A stretch of 64,000 nucleotides of DNA. Origin: Streptococcus parasanguinis (GTDB taxonomy: Bacteria; Bacillota; Bacilli; Lactobacillales; Streptococcaceae). The stretch spans positions 1 through 64,000 of the forward strand of contig NZ_CABFMD010000037.1 in assembly GCF_901875555.1 (NCBI RefSeq), given 5' to 3'. Under the pieces are notes generated by a model that saw only the letters and a list, made by a program, of their open reading frames with translations, was not told the origin of the DNA and made no database searches. The position numbers and the translations under genes were made by a program. Of this stretch, positions 34,514 through 44,328 are shown piece after piece. Positions within the stretch are counted from its first letter, which is position 1. The number at the start of each line of letters is the position of its first letter.

Positions 34514-34747
34514 TAGCATAAAAATCTAGTTATCCGCATAAAAACTGGACTTATCACACTTTATCAAGGTCAAAACCACTCAATTTACTACTAATTTACT
34601 ACTTATGAATGAGCTTTGATACGACGATTTATCCTTGAAAAGTGAAGATATAAAGATACTTCCAATAAAATTTGAATATTTAATAGGTAGACACTTCAAA
34701 AAATGAGGTGTCTATTTTTTTACCCGATTTTGAAAGGAAGTGAACTT
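34514..34747. other. Left end of the transposon with Int arm sites
   Basis: Non-coding end. AATTTACTACTAATTTACTACTTA (two joined repeats, 34582-34605) contains the DR-2-type sites bound by the N-terminal domain of Tn916 integrase; similar repeats lie at the other end (57890-57912). A terminator-like stem AGACACTTC/GAGGTGTCT with a T-run (34689-34721) stands before the first small gene. Confidence 0.7.
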
Positions 34748-34822
34748 ATGAAAACAAAAAATCAAGAATCAAAAGGTCGTTCCCCACTCTTTAAGACCAT
34801 CAAACATTCATTCAGCCAATAA
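34748..34822 (+). CDS. Orf24-like small protein of Tn916
   Basis: Short frame of 24 residues (MKTKNQESKGRSPLFKTIKH..), with GAAAGGAAGTG before the ATG, directly preceding Orf23. It is basic and lacks known domains. Its position corresponds to Orf24 of Tn916; function unknown. Confidence 0.5.
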   Translation: MKTKNQESKGRSPLFKTIKHSFSQ

Positions 34823-34844
34823 AAAAGAAAGGATAGGTAAAAAT

Positions 34845-35159
34845 ATGGAACTTAAATTTGTGATTCCCAACATGGAAAAAACATTCGGCAATTTAGAATT
34901 TGCTGGCGAGGATAAAGTCGTTCAGCGAAGAATCAACGGACGGCTAACTGTCTTATCAAGAAGCTATAATCTCTATTCTGATGTTCAAAGAGCAGATGAT
35001 ATTGTGGTGGTGCTTCCTGCTGAAGCTGGCGAAAAACATTTCGGCTTTGAGGAACGTGTGAAGTTAGTCAATCCACGTATTACCGCAGAGGGCTACAAAA
35101 TCGGCACTCGTGGTTTTACAAATTACCTTTTACATGCTGACGACATGATAAAAGAATAA
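34845..35159 (+). CDS. orf23: Orf23, DUF961 (YdcP/HelP-like) protein
   Basis: Protein of 104 residues, DUF961. Recognised by FVIPNMEKTFGNLEFAGEDK and the C-terminal GFTNYLLHADDM. In ICEBs1 the homologue HelP is a helicase processivity factor for element replication, and Tn916 Orf22 and Orf23 are described as its homologues. First main gene of the conjugation operon. Confidence 0.9.
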   Translation: MELKFVIPNMEKTFGNLEFAGEDKVVQRRINGRLTVLSRSYNLYSDVQRADDIVVVLPAEAGEKHFGFEERVKLVNPRITAEGYKIGTRGFTNYLLHADDMIKE

Positions 35160-35174
35160 AGAAAGAGAGGAAAA

Positions 35175-35561
35175 ATGATGAGATTAGCAAATGGCATTGT
35201 ATTAGATAAAGACACGACTTTTGGAGAATTGAAATTCTCTGCTCTACGTCGTGAAGTGAGAATCCAAAATGAAGACGGGTCGGTTTCAGATGAAATCAAG
35301 GAACGTACCTATGACTTAAAATCCAAAGGACAAGGACGCATGATTCAAGTAAGTATTCCTGCCAGCGTGCCTTTGAAAGAGTTTGATTATAACGCACGGG
35401 TGGAACTTATCAATCCCATTGCGGACACCGTTGCTACTGCCACCTATCAAGGAGCAGATGTTGACTGGTATATCAAGGCAGACGATATTGTGCTGACAAA
35501 GGATTCTAGTTCATTCAAAGCTCAACCACAAGCAAAGAAAGAACCGACACAAGACAAATAG
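35175..35561 (+). CDS. orf22: Orf22, DUF961 (YdcP/HelP-like) protein
   Basis: Protein of 128 residues, second DUF961 paralogue (ANGIVLDKDTTFGELKFSA..). It likely assists helicase loading during rolling-circle replication and transfer, together with Orf23. GAGAGG precedes the ATG; 15 bp separate it from Orf23. Confidence 0.9.
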   Translation: MMRLANGIVLDKDTTFGELKFSALRREVRIQNEDGSVSDEIKERTYDLKSKGQGRMIQVSIPASVPLKEFDYNARVELINPIADTVATATYQGADVDWYIKADDIVLTKDSSSFKAQPQAKKEPTQDK

Positions 35562-35589
35562 TCGCTAGGTAGAAAGGAGACTTTTTCGC

Positions 35590-36975
35590 ATGAAACAGCG
35601 TGGTAAAAGGATTCGCCCATCTGGTAAAGATTTAGTCTTTCATTTTACGATAGCGTCACTCCTGCCTGTTTTCCTGCTGGTTGTCGGACTGTTTCATGTG
35701 AAGACAATCCAGCAGATCAACTGGCAGGATTTTAACCTATCACAAGCAGATAAGATTGACATTCCCTATTTAATTATCAGTTTCAGTGTCGCAATTCTTA
35801 TCTGCTTGCTGGTAGCGTTTGTATTCAAACGGGTTCGCTATGATACGGTTAAACAACTTTACCACCGTCAAAAACTGGCAAAGATGATACTTGAAAACAA
35901 GTGGTATGAATCTGAACAGGTCAAAACAGAGGGTTTCTTTAAAGATAGTGCTGGTCGTACAAAGGAAAAGATAACCTACTTCCCTAAAATGTATTATCGA
36001 CTTAAAAATGGCTTGATACAGATACGGGTGGAAATCACGCTGGGAAAATATCAAGACCAACTCTTACACTTGGAAAAGAAATTAGAGAGTGGCTTGTACT
36101 GTGAGCTGACGGATAAAGAGTTAAAGGATTCCTATGTGGAATATACTTTGCTCTATGACACCATAGCCAGTCGTATTTCTATTGATGAAGTAGAAGCTAA
36201 AGATGGTAAACTTCGCTTAATGAAAAACGTATGGTGGGAATATGATAAGCTCCCTCATATGTTGATTGCTGGTGGTACAGGTGGCGGTAAAACTTACTTT
36301 ATACTGACACTGATTGAAGCCTTGCTTCATACAGATTCAAAACTGTATATTCTTGACCCGAAAAATGCTGATCTTGCGGACTTAGGTTCTGTGATGGCAA
36401 ATGTCTACTATAGAAAAGAAGACTTGCTTTCTTGCATTGAAACATTCTATGAAGAAATGATGAAACGTAGTGAGGAAATGAAGCAGATGAAGAACTATAA
36501 GACTGGCAAAAATTATGCTTACTTAGGTCTCCCGGCACACTTCTTAATCTTTGATGAATACGTCGCTTTCATGGAAATGCTGGGAACAAAAGAAAACACC
36601 GCAGTTATGAATAAGCTGAAACAGATTGTCATGTTAGGTCGTCAAGCTGGCTTCTTTCTAATACTGGCTTGTCAACGTCCAGACGCAAAATATTTAGGCG
36701 ACGGAATCCGTGATCAGTTTAATTTCAGAGTGGCTTTAGGTCGTATGTCTGAAATGGGCTATGGCATGATGTTTGGCAGTGACGTACAAAAGGATTTCTT
36801 CTTAAAGCGAATCAAAGGTCGTGGCTATGTTGATGTAGGAACAAGTGTCATATCAGAGTTTTATACTCCCCTTGTACCAAAAGGATATGATTTCTTGGAG
36901 GAAATTAAAAAGTTATCCAACAGCAGACAGTCCACGCAGGCGACGTGCGAAGCGGAAGTCGCAGGTGTGGACTGA
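35590..36975 (+). CDS. orf21: Orf21, FtsK/SpoIIIE-type coupling protein
   Basis: Coupling ATPase of 461 residues. Two N-terminal membrane helices (~15-40 and ~58-78), then an FtsK-like motor with Walker A AGGTGGGKTY (~residue 226) and Walker B LIFDEYVAFM. It links the relaxase-DNA complex to the conjugation channel. Length is as in Tn916. Confidence 0.95.
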   Translation: MKQRGKRIRPSGKDLVFHFTIASLLPVFLLVVGLFHVKTIQQINWQDFNLSQADKIDIPYLIISFSVAILICLLVAFVFKRVRYDTVKQLYHRQKLAKMILENKWYESEQVKTEGFFKDSAGRTKEKITYFPKMYYRLKNGLIQIRVEITLGKYQDQLLHLEKKLESGLYCELTDKELKDSYVEYTLLYDTIASRISIDEVEAKDGKLRLMKNVWWEYDKLPHMLIAGGTGGGKTYFILTLIEALLHTDSKLYILDPKNADLADLGSVMANVYYRKEDLLSCIETFYEEMMKRSEEMKQMKNYKTGKNYAYLGLPAHFLIFDEYVAFMEMLGTKENTAVMNKLKQIVMLGRQAGFFLILACQRPDAKYLGDGIRDQFNFRVALGRMSEMGYGMMFGSDVQKDFFLKRIKGRGYVDVGTSVISEFYTPLVPKGYDFLEEIKKLSNSRQSTQATCEAEVAGVD

Positions 36976-37152
36976 TCTTGCTGGCTGGTGTGGCAATAGC
37001 CACGCCAGCACTTACCCCCCCGTATCTAACAGGGGGGTACAAATCGACAGGAAACAGTCAAAAAAACATTAGAAAATCCTTTGGTTACAAGGGATTTACA
37101 AAATTTCAGCGTATGTCAAATGGGCTTTAAAAGTTGACATACGCCTTTTTGA
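36976..37152 (+). other. oriT: oriT of the Tn916-family element
   Basis: Intergenic region between Orf21 and the relaxase Orf20, where the Tn916 oriT lies. It holds a GC-rich stem TACCCCCC/GGGGGGTA (37013-37020, 37032-37039) with TATCTAAC in the loop, and an adjacent stem GCTGGTGTGGC/GCCACGCCAGC near 36982-37008. At its end a stem GCGTATGTCAA/TTGACATACGC (37109-37119, 37134-37144) with T-run resembles a terminator. Confidence 0.8.
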
Positions 37153-38358
37153 TTGGAGGGATTTTTACTGAATGAACAAACTTGGTTACAGCATTTAAAA
37201 GAAAAACGCTTGGCTTATGGACTATCTCAAAACCGTTTAGCTGTTGCGACTGGTATTACAAGGCAGTATCTAAGCGATATTGAAACAGGAAAAGTCAAGC
37301 CATCAGAGGATTTACAGCAGTCCCTTTGGGAAGCTCTGGAACGCTTCAATCCCGACGCTCCCCTTGAAATGCTGTTTGATTATGTAAGAATTCGCTTTCC
37401 GACAACAGACGTACAGCAGGTGGTCGAAAACATCTTACAACTGAAACTGTCCTATTTTCTTCATGAGGACTATGGTTTCTATTCTTATTCAGAGCATTAT
37501 GCTTTAGGCGACATATTCGTCCTTTGCTCCCATGAACTGGACAAAGGAGTTCTGGTGGAATTGAAAGGTCGTGGGTGCAGACAATTTGAAAGCTATCTTC
37601 TGGCACAACAAAGAAGCTGGTATGAGTTCTTTATGGACGTTTTGGTGGCTGGCGGTGTGATGAAACGCCTTGACCTTGCCATTAACGATAAGACAGGGAT
37701 TTTAAATATCCCTGTACTCACTGAAAAGTGCCAACAGGAAGAATGTATCTCCGTCTTCCGCAGTTTTAAAAGCTATCGCAGTGGCGAACTGGTACGCAAA
37801 GAGGAAAAGGAATGTATGGGAAACACCCTCTATATCGGTTCATTACAAAGTGAAGTTTATTTCTGTATCTATGAAAAGGACTACGAGCAGTACAAGAAAA
37901 ATGATATTCCCATTGAAGACGCAGAAGTAAAAAACCGTTTTGAGATTCGATTGAAAAATGAGCGTGCCTATTATGCAGTCCGTGTTTTACTCGTCTATGA
38001 CAATCCAGAGCATACCGCCTTTAAAATTATCAATCGGTATATCCGTTTTGTAGATAAAGACGATTCCAAACCTCGTTCTGATTGGAAACTGAATGAAGAA
38101 TGGGCTTGGTTTATTGGGAACAATCGTGAACGATTAAAACTAACCACAAAACCAGAGCCTTACTCCTTCCAAAGGACGCTGAACTGGCTATCTCATCAAG
38201 TTGCCCCGACCTTAAAGGTTGCGATTAAACTTGATGAAATCAACCAGACGCAGGTTGTAAAAGACATTCTCGACCATGCGAAACTGACAGACCGACACAA
38301 GCAGATTTTGAAGCAACAGTCAGTAAAAGAACAGGACGTGATAACAACAAAAAAATAA
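37153..38358 (+). CDS. orf20: Orf20, MobT-type relaxase / replication initiator
   Basis: Relaxase of 401 residues. N-terminal XRE-type helix-turn-helix (~8-65, LSQNRLAVATGITRQYLSDI), then a Rep_trans catalytic domain with KRLDLAINDK and NRFEIRLKNERAYY. It nicks oriT just upstream and starts rolling-circle transfer and replication. The start is TTG at 37153, but the GGAGGG that follows it could instead serve a start near 37168. It is a distant relative of the Rep protein of the tRNA-Leu island in this window. Confidence 0.92.
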   Translation: MEGFLLNEQTWLQHLKEKRLAYGLSQNRLAVATGITRQYLSDIETGKVKPSEDLQQSLWEALERFNPDAPLEMLFDYVRIRFPTTDVQQVVENILQLKLSYFLHEDYGFYSYSEHYALGDIFVLCSHELDKGVLVELKGRGCRQFESYLLAQQRSWYEFFMDVLVAGGVMKRLDLAINDKTGILNIPVLTEKCQQEECISVFRSFKSYRSGELVRKEEKECMGNTLYIGSLQSEVYFCIYEKDYEQYKKNDIPIEDAEVKNRFEIRLKNERAYYAVRVLLVYDNPEHTAFKIINRYIRFVDKDDSKPRSDWKLNEEWAWFIGNNRERLKLTTKPEPYSFQRTLNWLSHQVAPTLKVAIKLDEINQTQVVKDILDHAKLTDRHKQILKQQSVKEQDVITTKK

Positions 38359-38400
38359 CTCAAATACAAATTCATTGAATATAGAGAGGAGAACATTTTT

Positions 38401-38622
38401 ATGAATTTTGGACAAAACCTTTATAACTGGTTTCTATCAAACGCTCAATCACTGGTGCTTTTAGCAATCGTTGTGATTGGCTTGTATCTTGGCTTCAAGC
38501 GTGAGTTTAGCAAACTGATTGGCTTTTTAATTATTGCGATTATTGCGGTTGGCTTAGTCTTCAACGCTGCTGGAGTAAAAGACATTTTACTAGAGCTATT
38601 CAATCGCATTATTGGTGCTTAA
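38401..38622 (+). CDS. orf19: Orf19, small membrane protein of conjugation operon
   Basis: Protein of 73 residues with two hydrophobic helices (LVLLAIVVIGLYLGF and LIGFLIIAIIAVGLVF). It corresponds to Tn916 Orf19, TcpD/ConC-like. A probable component of the transfer channel. GAGAGGAG precedes the ATG. Confidence 0.88.
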   Translation: MNFGQNLYNWFLSNAQSLVLLAIVVIGLYLGFKREFSKLIGFLIIAIIAVGLVFNAAGVKDILLELFNRIIGA

Positions 38623-38738
38623 ATAAAACCGTTCTTTTGTGGAATATAAGTGGTTTTCTTATGTTCCGCAAAGGAATGGTACACCAAACGAAGTGCGGTA
38701 GGGATTTTTGAATCTCTACAAAGAAAGGACGTGAATAT

Positions 38739-39236
38739 ATGGACGATATGCAAGTCTATATTGCGAATTTAGGCAAATACAATGAGGGCGAATTGGTCGG
38801 TGCGTGGTTTACCTTTCCCATTGACTTTGAGGAAGTCAAAGAGAAAATCGGCTTGAATGATGAATATGAGGAATACGCCATTCATGACTACGAGTTACCC
38901 TTTACGGTTGACGAATACACTTCCATTGGCGAACTCAATCGACTATGGGAAATGGTATCGGAATTACCCGAAGAATTACAATCGGAGCTATCTGCTCTGC
39001 TCACTCATTTTTCAAGCATTGAAGAACTAAGCGAACATCAAGAGGATATTATCATTCATTCCGATTGTGATGATATGTATGACGTGGCACGCTACTACAT
39101 TGAAGAAACGGGTGCTTTAGGCGAAGTACCAGCTAGTCTTCAAAACTATATTGATTATCAAGCCTATGGTCGGGATTTAGACCTTTCAGGAACGTTTATC
39201 TCAACCAATCATGGGATTTTTGAAATCGTCTATTAA
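38739..39236 (+). CDS. ardA: Orf18, ArdA antirestriction protein
   Basis: Very acidic protein of 165 residues of the ArdA family, a DNA mimic that blocks type I restriction and modification enzymes and protects incoming element DNA. Recognised by MQVYIANLGKYNEGELVGAW and the C-terminal FISTNHGIFEI. GAAAGGA precedes the ATG. Confidence 0.93.
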   Translation: MDDMQVYIANLGKYNEGELVGAWFTFPIDFEEVKEKIGLNDEYEEYAIHDYELPFTVDEYTSIGELNRLWEMVSELPEELQSELSALLTHFSSIEELSEHQEDIIIHSDCDDMYDVARYYIEETGALGEVPASLQNYIDYQAYGRDLDLSGTFISTNHGIFEIVY

Positions 39237-39276
39237 ATCTGTCGGTACATTACTACTGGCAGATTTTCTATTTTAC

Positions 39277-39308
39277 GGGGTGGCTCAATCAGCTACCCCT
39301 ATTTTTTA
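39277..39308 (+). terminator. Hairpin with T-run before Orf17
   Basis: GGGGTGGCT/AGCTACCCC with a CAATC loop followed by TATTTTTT. It lies between Orf18 and the better-supported Orf17 start, so it may weaken transcription of the downstream transfer genes. Confidence 0.6.
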
Positions 39309-39324
39309 TGAAAGGATTGATTAC

Positions 39325-39717
39325 ATGAAGAAAATACGAAGCTATACCAGTATCTGGTCTGTGGAAAAGGTACTGTATTCTATCAATGATTTTAGACTTC
39401 CGTTTCCCATAACCTTTACGCAAATGACATGGTTTGTCGTGTCACTCTTTGCAGTGATGATACTTGGCAACTTGCCCCCTCTTTCCATGATAGAGGGAGC
39501 ATTTCTCAAATACTTTGGGATTCCTGTGGCTTTCACATGGTTTATGTCTACAAAAACTTTTGATGGTAAAAAGCCTTATGGATTTTTGAAGTCTGTCATT
39601 GCTTATGCACTGCGACCAAAGCTGACCTATGCAGGAAAAAAAGTAACGCTTGGCAGAAACCAGCCACAAGAAGCCATTACAGCAGTTAGGAGTGAATTTT
39701 ATGGCATATCCAATTAA
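39325..39717 (+). CDS. orf17: Orf17, TcpE family membrane protein
   Basis: Membrane protein of 130 residues (MKKIRSYTSIWSVEKVLY..) with hydrophobic segments around 35-90, TcpE-like and related to VirB3/ConD. I chose 39325, with AAAGGA upstream. The frame is open from an ATG at 39211, but that part has no ribosome site and covers the Orf18 end and a hairpin. It overlaps Orf16 by 17 bp. Confidence 0.85.
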   Translation: MKKIRSYTSIWSVEKVLYSINDFRLPFPITFTQMTWFVVSLFAVMILGNLPPLSMIEGAFLKYFGIPVAFTWFMSTKTFDGKKPYGFLKSVIAYALRPKLTYAGKKVTLGRNQPQEAITAVRSEFYGISN

Positions 39718-42148
39718 ATACATTGAAAACAATCTCGTCTGGAATAAAGACGGGGAATGTTATGCTTACTATGAGCTTGTTCCTTACAATTACTCATTTC
39801 TAAGTCCAGAACAGAAAATACAAGTGCATGATTCTTTCAGACAGCTTATCGCACAAAATCGTGATGGCAAAATTCATGCTTTACAAATCAGTACAGAATC
39901 CAGCATACGTTCTGCACAAGAGCGTTCCAAAAATGAAGTCACTGGCAAGCTCAAAGCGGTTGCCTATGACAAAATCGACCAACAGACAGACGCTTTAATA
40001 TCCATGATTGGCGAAAATCAAGTGAACTACCGTTTCTTTATCGGCTTTAAGTTGCTTCTCAACGATCAGGAGTTTTCTATGAAAAGTCTTACCGTTGAAG
40101 CAAAAAATGCTTTGTCTGATTTTGTCTATGATGTGAACCATAAGCTGATGGGCGATTTTGTTAGTATGAGTAATGATGAAATCCTGCGTTTTCAGAAGAT
40201 GGAAAAGCTCTTAGAAAATAAAATCTCTCGTCGTTTCAAAATCCGCAGGTTAGATAAGGACGACTTCGGCTATCTGATTGAACACCTTTACGGACAGACA
40301 GGCACTGCCTATGAAGAGTATGAGTACCATCTATCAAAGAAAAAGCTGGATAATGAAACGCTGATTAAATACTATGACTTGATTAAGCCTACTCGCTGTT
40401 TGGTGGAAGAAAAACAGCGATATTTGAAAATCCAGCAGGAAGATGAAACCGTCTATGTAGCTTACTTTACCATTAACAGCATTGTCGGAGAACTGGACTT
40501 CCCGTCCTCTGAAATCTTCTACTACCAGCAACAGCAATTTACATTCCCGATTGATACGTCAATGAATGTGGAAATTGTAGCGAATCGTAAAGCCCTATCT
40601 ACTGTCCGCAATAAAAAGAAAGAACTGAAAGACTTGGATAACCACGCTTGGCAAAGTGATAATGAAACCAGCTCCAATGTGGCGGAAGCTCTGGAAAGTG
40701 TGAATGAGCTGGAAACCAATTTAGACCAAAGCAAGGAATCTATGTACAAGCTGTCTTATGTGGTAAGGGTATCAGCAAATGATCTTGACGAACTCAAACG
40801 TCGTTGTAATGAAGTGAAAGATTTTTATGACGATTTAAGCGTAAAACTGGTACGACCATTTGGGGATATGCTCGGCTTACATGAAGAATTTTTACCTGCC
40901 AGCAAGCGTTATATGAATGATTATATTCAATACGTGACCTCTGATTTCCTCGCTGGTTTAGGTTTTGGTGCTACTCAAATGCTGGGGGAAAATGAGGGGA
41001 TTTATGTTGGCTACAGCTTAGATACTGGACGCAATGTCTATCTGAAACCTGCTCTTGCCAGTCAAGGGGTTAAGGGTTCAGTAACCAATGCGTTAGCGTC
41101 GGCTTTTGTTGGTTCGCTGGGTGGTGGTAAATCCTTTGCGAATAACCTTATCGTCTATTATGCGGTGCTTTATGGGGCACAAGCAGTGATTGTAGACCCA
41201 AAAGCAGAACGTGGCAGATGGAAAGAAACCTTGCCAGAGATTTCCCATGAAATCAATATCGTCACTCTGACTTCTGATGAGAAAAACAAAGGCTTACTTG
41301 ACCCTTATGTGATTATGAAAAATCCCAAAGATTCTGAATCACTGGCTATTGATATTCTGACATTCCTTACGGGGATTTCCTCTCGTGATGGGGAACGCTT
41401 CCCAATCCTTAGAAAAGCCATTCGTGCAGTAACCAATAGTGAAGTACGAGGGTTGATGAAAGTGATTGAGGAATTACGGGTTGAGAATACGCCACTAAGT
41501 ACCAGTATAGCCGACCATATCGAAAGTTTTACAGACTATGACTTTGCACATTTATTATTCAGTAATGGTTATGTGGAGCAGTCTATCAGCTTAGAAAAAC
41601 AACTGAACATTATACAGGTTGCGGACTTGGTACTTCCCGACAAGGAAACTTCCTTTGAGGAATATACCACTATGGAGCTTTTATCCGTTGCTATGCTGAT
41701 TGTCATTAGTACCTTTGCTTTAGACTTTATCCATACAGACCGAAGCATTTTCAAGATTGTAGATTTAGACGAAGCATGGAGCTTTTTACAGGTAGCACAA
41801 GGAAAAACACTATCTATGAAGCTGGTTCGGGCTGGTCGTGCTATGAACGCTGGGGTATATTTCGTGACCCAAAATACAGACGACCTCTTAGATGAAAAAC
41901 TGAAAAATAACCTCGGCTTAAAATTTGCATTTCGTTCCACTGACCTTAACGAGATTAAAAAGACCTTAGCCTTTTTTGGTGTAGACCCAGAGGACGAAAA
42001 CAATCAGAAGCGATTGCGTGATTTGGAAAACGGGCAATGCCTTATCAGTGATTTATATGGTCGTGTCGGTGTGATACAGTTCCACCCTGTATTTGAAGAA
42101 CTGCTCCATGCCTTTGATACCAGACCACCTGTGCGAAAAGAGGTGTAA
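39701..42148 (+). CDS. orf16: Orf16, VirB4-like conjugation ATPase
   Basis: ATPase of 815 residues (MAYPIKYIENNLVWNKDG..). Walker A SLGGGKSF near residue 485, Walker B IVDLDEAWSFL near 690, and the conserved TQNTDDLL. It powers the type IV secretion-like channel (ConE in ICEBs1). Start 39701 is supported by TTAGGAG; it overlaps Orf17. Confidence 0.95.
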   Translation: MAYPIKYIENNLVWNKDGECYAYYELVPYNYSFLSPEQKIQVHDSFRQLIAQNRDGKIHALQISTESSIRSAQERSKNEVTGKLKAVAYDKIDQQTDALISMIGENQVNYRFFIGFKLLLNDQEFSMKSLTVEAKNALSDFVYDVNHKLMGDFVSMSNDEILRFQKMEKLLENKISRRFKIRRLDKDDFGYLIEHLYGQTGTAYEEYEYHLSKKKLDNETLIKYYDLIKPTRCLVEEKQRYLKIQQEDETVYVAYFTINSIVGELDFPSSEIFYYQQQQFTFPIDTSMNVEIVANRKALSTVRNKKKELKDLDNHAWQSDNETSSNVAEALESVNELETNLDQSKESMYKLSYVVRVSANDLDELKRRCNEVKDFYDDLSVKLVRPFGDMLGLHEEFLPASKRYMNDYIQYVTSDFLAGLGFGATQMLGENEGIYVGYSLDTGRNVYLKPALASQGVKGSVTNALASAFVGSLGGGKSFANNLIVYYAVLYGAQAVIVDPKAERGRWKETLPEISHEINIVTLTSDEKNKGLLDPYVIMKNPKDSESLAIDILTFLTGISSRDGERFPILRKAIRAVTNSEVRGLMKVIEELRVENTPLSTSIADHIESFTDYDFAHLLFSNGYVEQSISLEKQLNIIQVADLVLPDKETSFEEYTTMELLSVAMLIVISTFALDFIHTDRSIFKIVDLDEAWSFLQVAQGKTLSMKLVRAGRAMNAGVYFVTQNTDDLLDEKLKNNLGLKFAFRSTDLNEIKKTLAFFGVDPEDENNQKRLRDLENGQCLISDLYGRVGVIQFHPVFEELLHAFDTRPPVRKEV

Positions 42149-42150
42149 AT

Positions 42151-44328
42151 GTGAAACCATCAATAGTAAACAGAATAAAATCAAACTGGACGCTGAAACG
42201 TCTAGGTAAAGTGGCAATGACAGTGGCTTTCACACTTGTGATTGCCATTTTTCTTTTAGCCATGCTGGGAACGGTGGTTCAAGCTGCGGGCTTGGTAGAT
42301 GATACGGTCAATGTGGCAAATGAATACAGCCGATACCCACTTGAAAACTATCAACTGGATTTTTATGTGGATAATAGCTGGGGCTGGCTTCCGTGGAACT
42401 GGTCGGACGGGATTGGAAAACAGGTCATGTATGGACTATATGCCATTACCAATTTTATTTGGACAATCAGTTTGTATGTTTCCAATGCGACAGGTTACTT
42501 AGTACAGGAAGCCTATTCCTTAGACTTCATTTCCGCTACAGCAGATTCCATTGGTAAGAATATGCAGACCTTAGCTGGTGTGAGTGCAAACGGATTTTCA
42601 ACAGAGGGTTTCTATGTTGGATTCCTCTTACTCTTGATTTTGGTTCTTGGGGTTTATGTTGCCTATACGGGACTGATAAAGAGAGAAACCACAAAGGCAA
42701 TTCATGCCATTATGAATTTTGTGCTGGTGTTTATCCTATCGGCTTCCTTTATTGCCTACGCTCCCGACTACATTAAAAAAATCAATGACTTTTCATCAGA
42801 CATCAGTAATGCCAGTTTATCACTTGGCACGAAGATTGTCATGCCCCATTCCGATAGTCAAGGCAAGGACAGCGTGGACTTAATCAGAGATAGCCTGTTT
42901 TCCATACAGGTTCAGCAACCGTGGCTACTGCTTCAATACAACAGTTCAGACATTGAAAGTATCGGTATTGACCGTGTGGAAAGCCTGCTCTCCACCAGCC
43001 CAGATTCCAACAATGGCGAAGACAGAGAAAAAATTGTTGCGGAAGAAATTGAAGACAGAAGCAATACCAATCTAACCATTACAAAGACCATTAACCGTTT
43101 AGGTACAGTCTTCTTCCTATTTGTCTTCAATATTGGGATTTCCATATTTGTATTCCTATTAACAGGAATCATGATTTTCTCGCAGGTACTTTTTATCATC
43201 TATGCTATGTTTCTGCCTGTGAGCTTTATTTTAAGCATGATTCCATCATTTGATGGTATGTCAAAACGAGCCATAACAAAGCTCTTTAATACCATTTTGA
43301 CACGAGCTGGAATCACATTGATTATTACGACAGCATTTAGTATTTCAACCATGCTCTATACCTTATCGGCTGGTTATCCGTTCTTTTTGATTGCTTTTCT
43401 ACAGATTGTGACCTTTGCAGGAATCTACTTCAAGCTGGGCGATTTAATGAGTATGTTTTCTCTACAGAGTAACGATTCTCAAAGTGTGGGAAGTCGTGTG
43501 ATGAGAAAACCTCGTATGCTTATGCACGCTCACATGCACCGTCTACAGCGGAAACTTGGACGTTCCATGACTACTCTAGGGGCTGGGTCTGCCATTGTTA
43601 CAGGTAAAAAAGGACAGTCGGGTTCGGGGAGTTCTGCAAGGACACAAGCAGATCACTCCCGACCAGACGGAAAGGAAAAATCAACACTTGGAAAACGTAT
43701 CGGTCAAACCATCGGTACAGTAGCTGATACCAAAGACAGAATGGTAGACACTGCTAGTGGTTTGAAAGAACAGGTTAAAGATTTGCCGACCAATGCAAGA
43801 TATGCAGTATATCAAGGAAAATCCAAAGTAAAAGAGAATGTCCGTGATTTAACCAGTAGTATTTCTCAAACCAAAGCGGACAGAGCCAGTGGACGCAAGG
43901 AACAGCAGGAACAAAGGCGAAAAACCATTGCGAAGCGTCGCTCTGAAATGGAACAGGTCAAACAGAAAAAACAGCCTGCTTCTTCTGTTCATGAAAGACC
44001 GACTACAAGACAAGAACAATATCATGATGAACAGACCTCAAAACAGTCTAATATTCAGACTTCATATAAGGAATCTCAACAAGCCAAACAAGAGCGTCCA
44101 GCAGTTAAGTCCGATTTTTCAAGTCCAAAAGTGGAACGCCAAGGCAATACCGTTCAAGAAAAAACCGTTCAAAAGCCAGCAACTTCAACCACTACAGCAG
44201 ATAGAACTTCACAACGTCCAATCACAAAAGAACGTCCGTCTACTGTTCAAAGAGTACCACTACAAAATACAAGAAGTAGACCACCAATCAAAACCGCCAC
44301 CATTAAGAAAGTCGGTAAGAAACCATGA
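42151..44328 (+). CDS. orf15: Orf15, VirB6-like polytopic membrane protein
   Basis: Protein of 725 residues, GTG start 2 bp after Orf16. One N-terminal helix (~20-45), about six more membrane helices between 90 and 430, then a long hydrophilic, Gln/Lys/Ser-rich tail (~450-725) that is probably cytoplasmic or disordered. ConG-like channel component. It overlaps the Orf14 start by 4 bp (ATGA). Confidence 0.93.
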   Translation: MKPSIVNRIKSNWTLKRLGKVAMTVAFTLVIAIFLLAMLGTVVQAAGLVDDTVNVANEYSRYPLENYQLDFYVDNSWGWLPWNWSDGIGKQVMYGLYAITNFIWTISLYVSNATGYLVQEAYSLDFISATADSIGKNMQTLAGVSANGFSTEGFYVGFLLLLILVLGVYVAYTGLIKRETTKAIHAIMNFVLVFILSASFIAYAPDYIKKINDFSSDISNASLSLGTKIVMPHSDSQGKDSVDLIRDSLFSIQVQQPWLLLQYNSSDIESIGIDRVESLLSTSPDSNNGEDREKIVAEEIEDRSNTNLTITKTINRLGTVFFLFVFNIGISIFVFLLTGIMIFSQVLFIIYAMFLPVSFILSMIPSFDGMSKRAITKLFNTILTRAGITLIITTAFSISTMLYTLSAGYPFFLIAFLQIVTFAGIYFKLGDLMSMFSLQSNDSQSVGSRVMRKPRMLMHAHMHRLQRKLGRSMTTLGAGSAIVTGKKGQSGSGSSARTQADHSRPDGKEKSTLGKRIGQTIGTVADTKDRMVDTASGLKEQVKDLPTNARYAVYQGKSKVKENVRDLTSSISQTKADRASGRKEQQEQRRKTIAKRRSEMEQVKQKKQPASSVHERPTTRQEQYHDEQTSKQSNIQTSYKESQQAKQERPAVKSDFSSPKVERQGNTVQEKTVQKPATSTTTADRTSQRPITKERPSTVQRVPLQNTRSRPPIKTATIKKVGKKP

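Noticed and set aside
39211..39324. Longer Orf17 beginning inside Orf18
   Set aside because: This part covers a terminator-like hairpin and lacks a ribosome site; 39325 is better supported.
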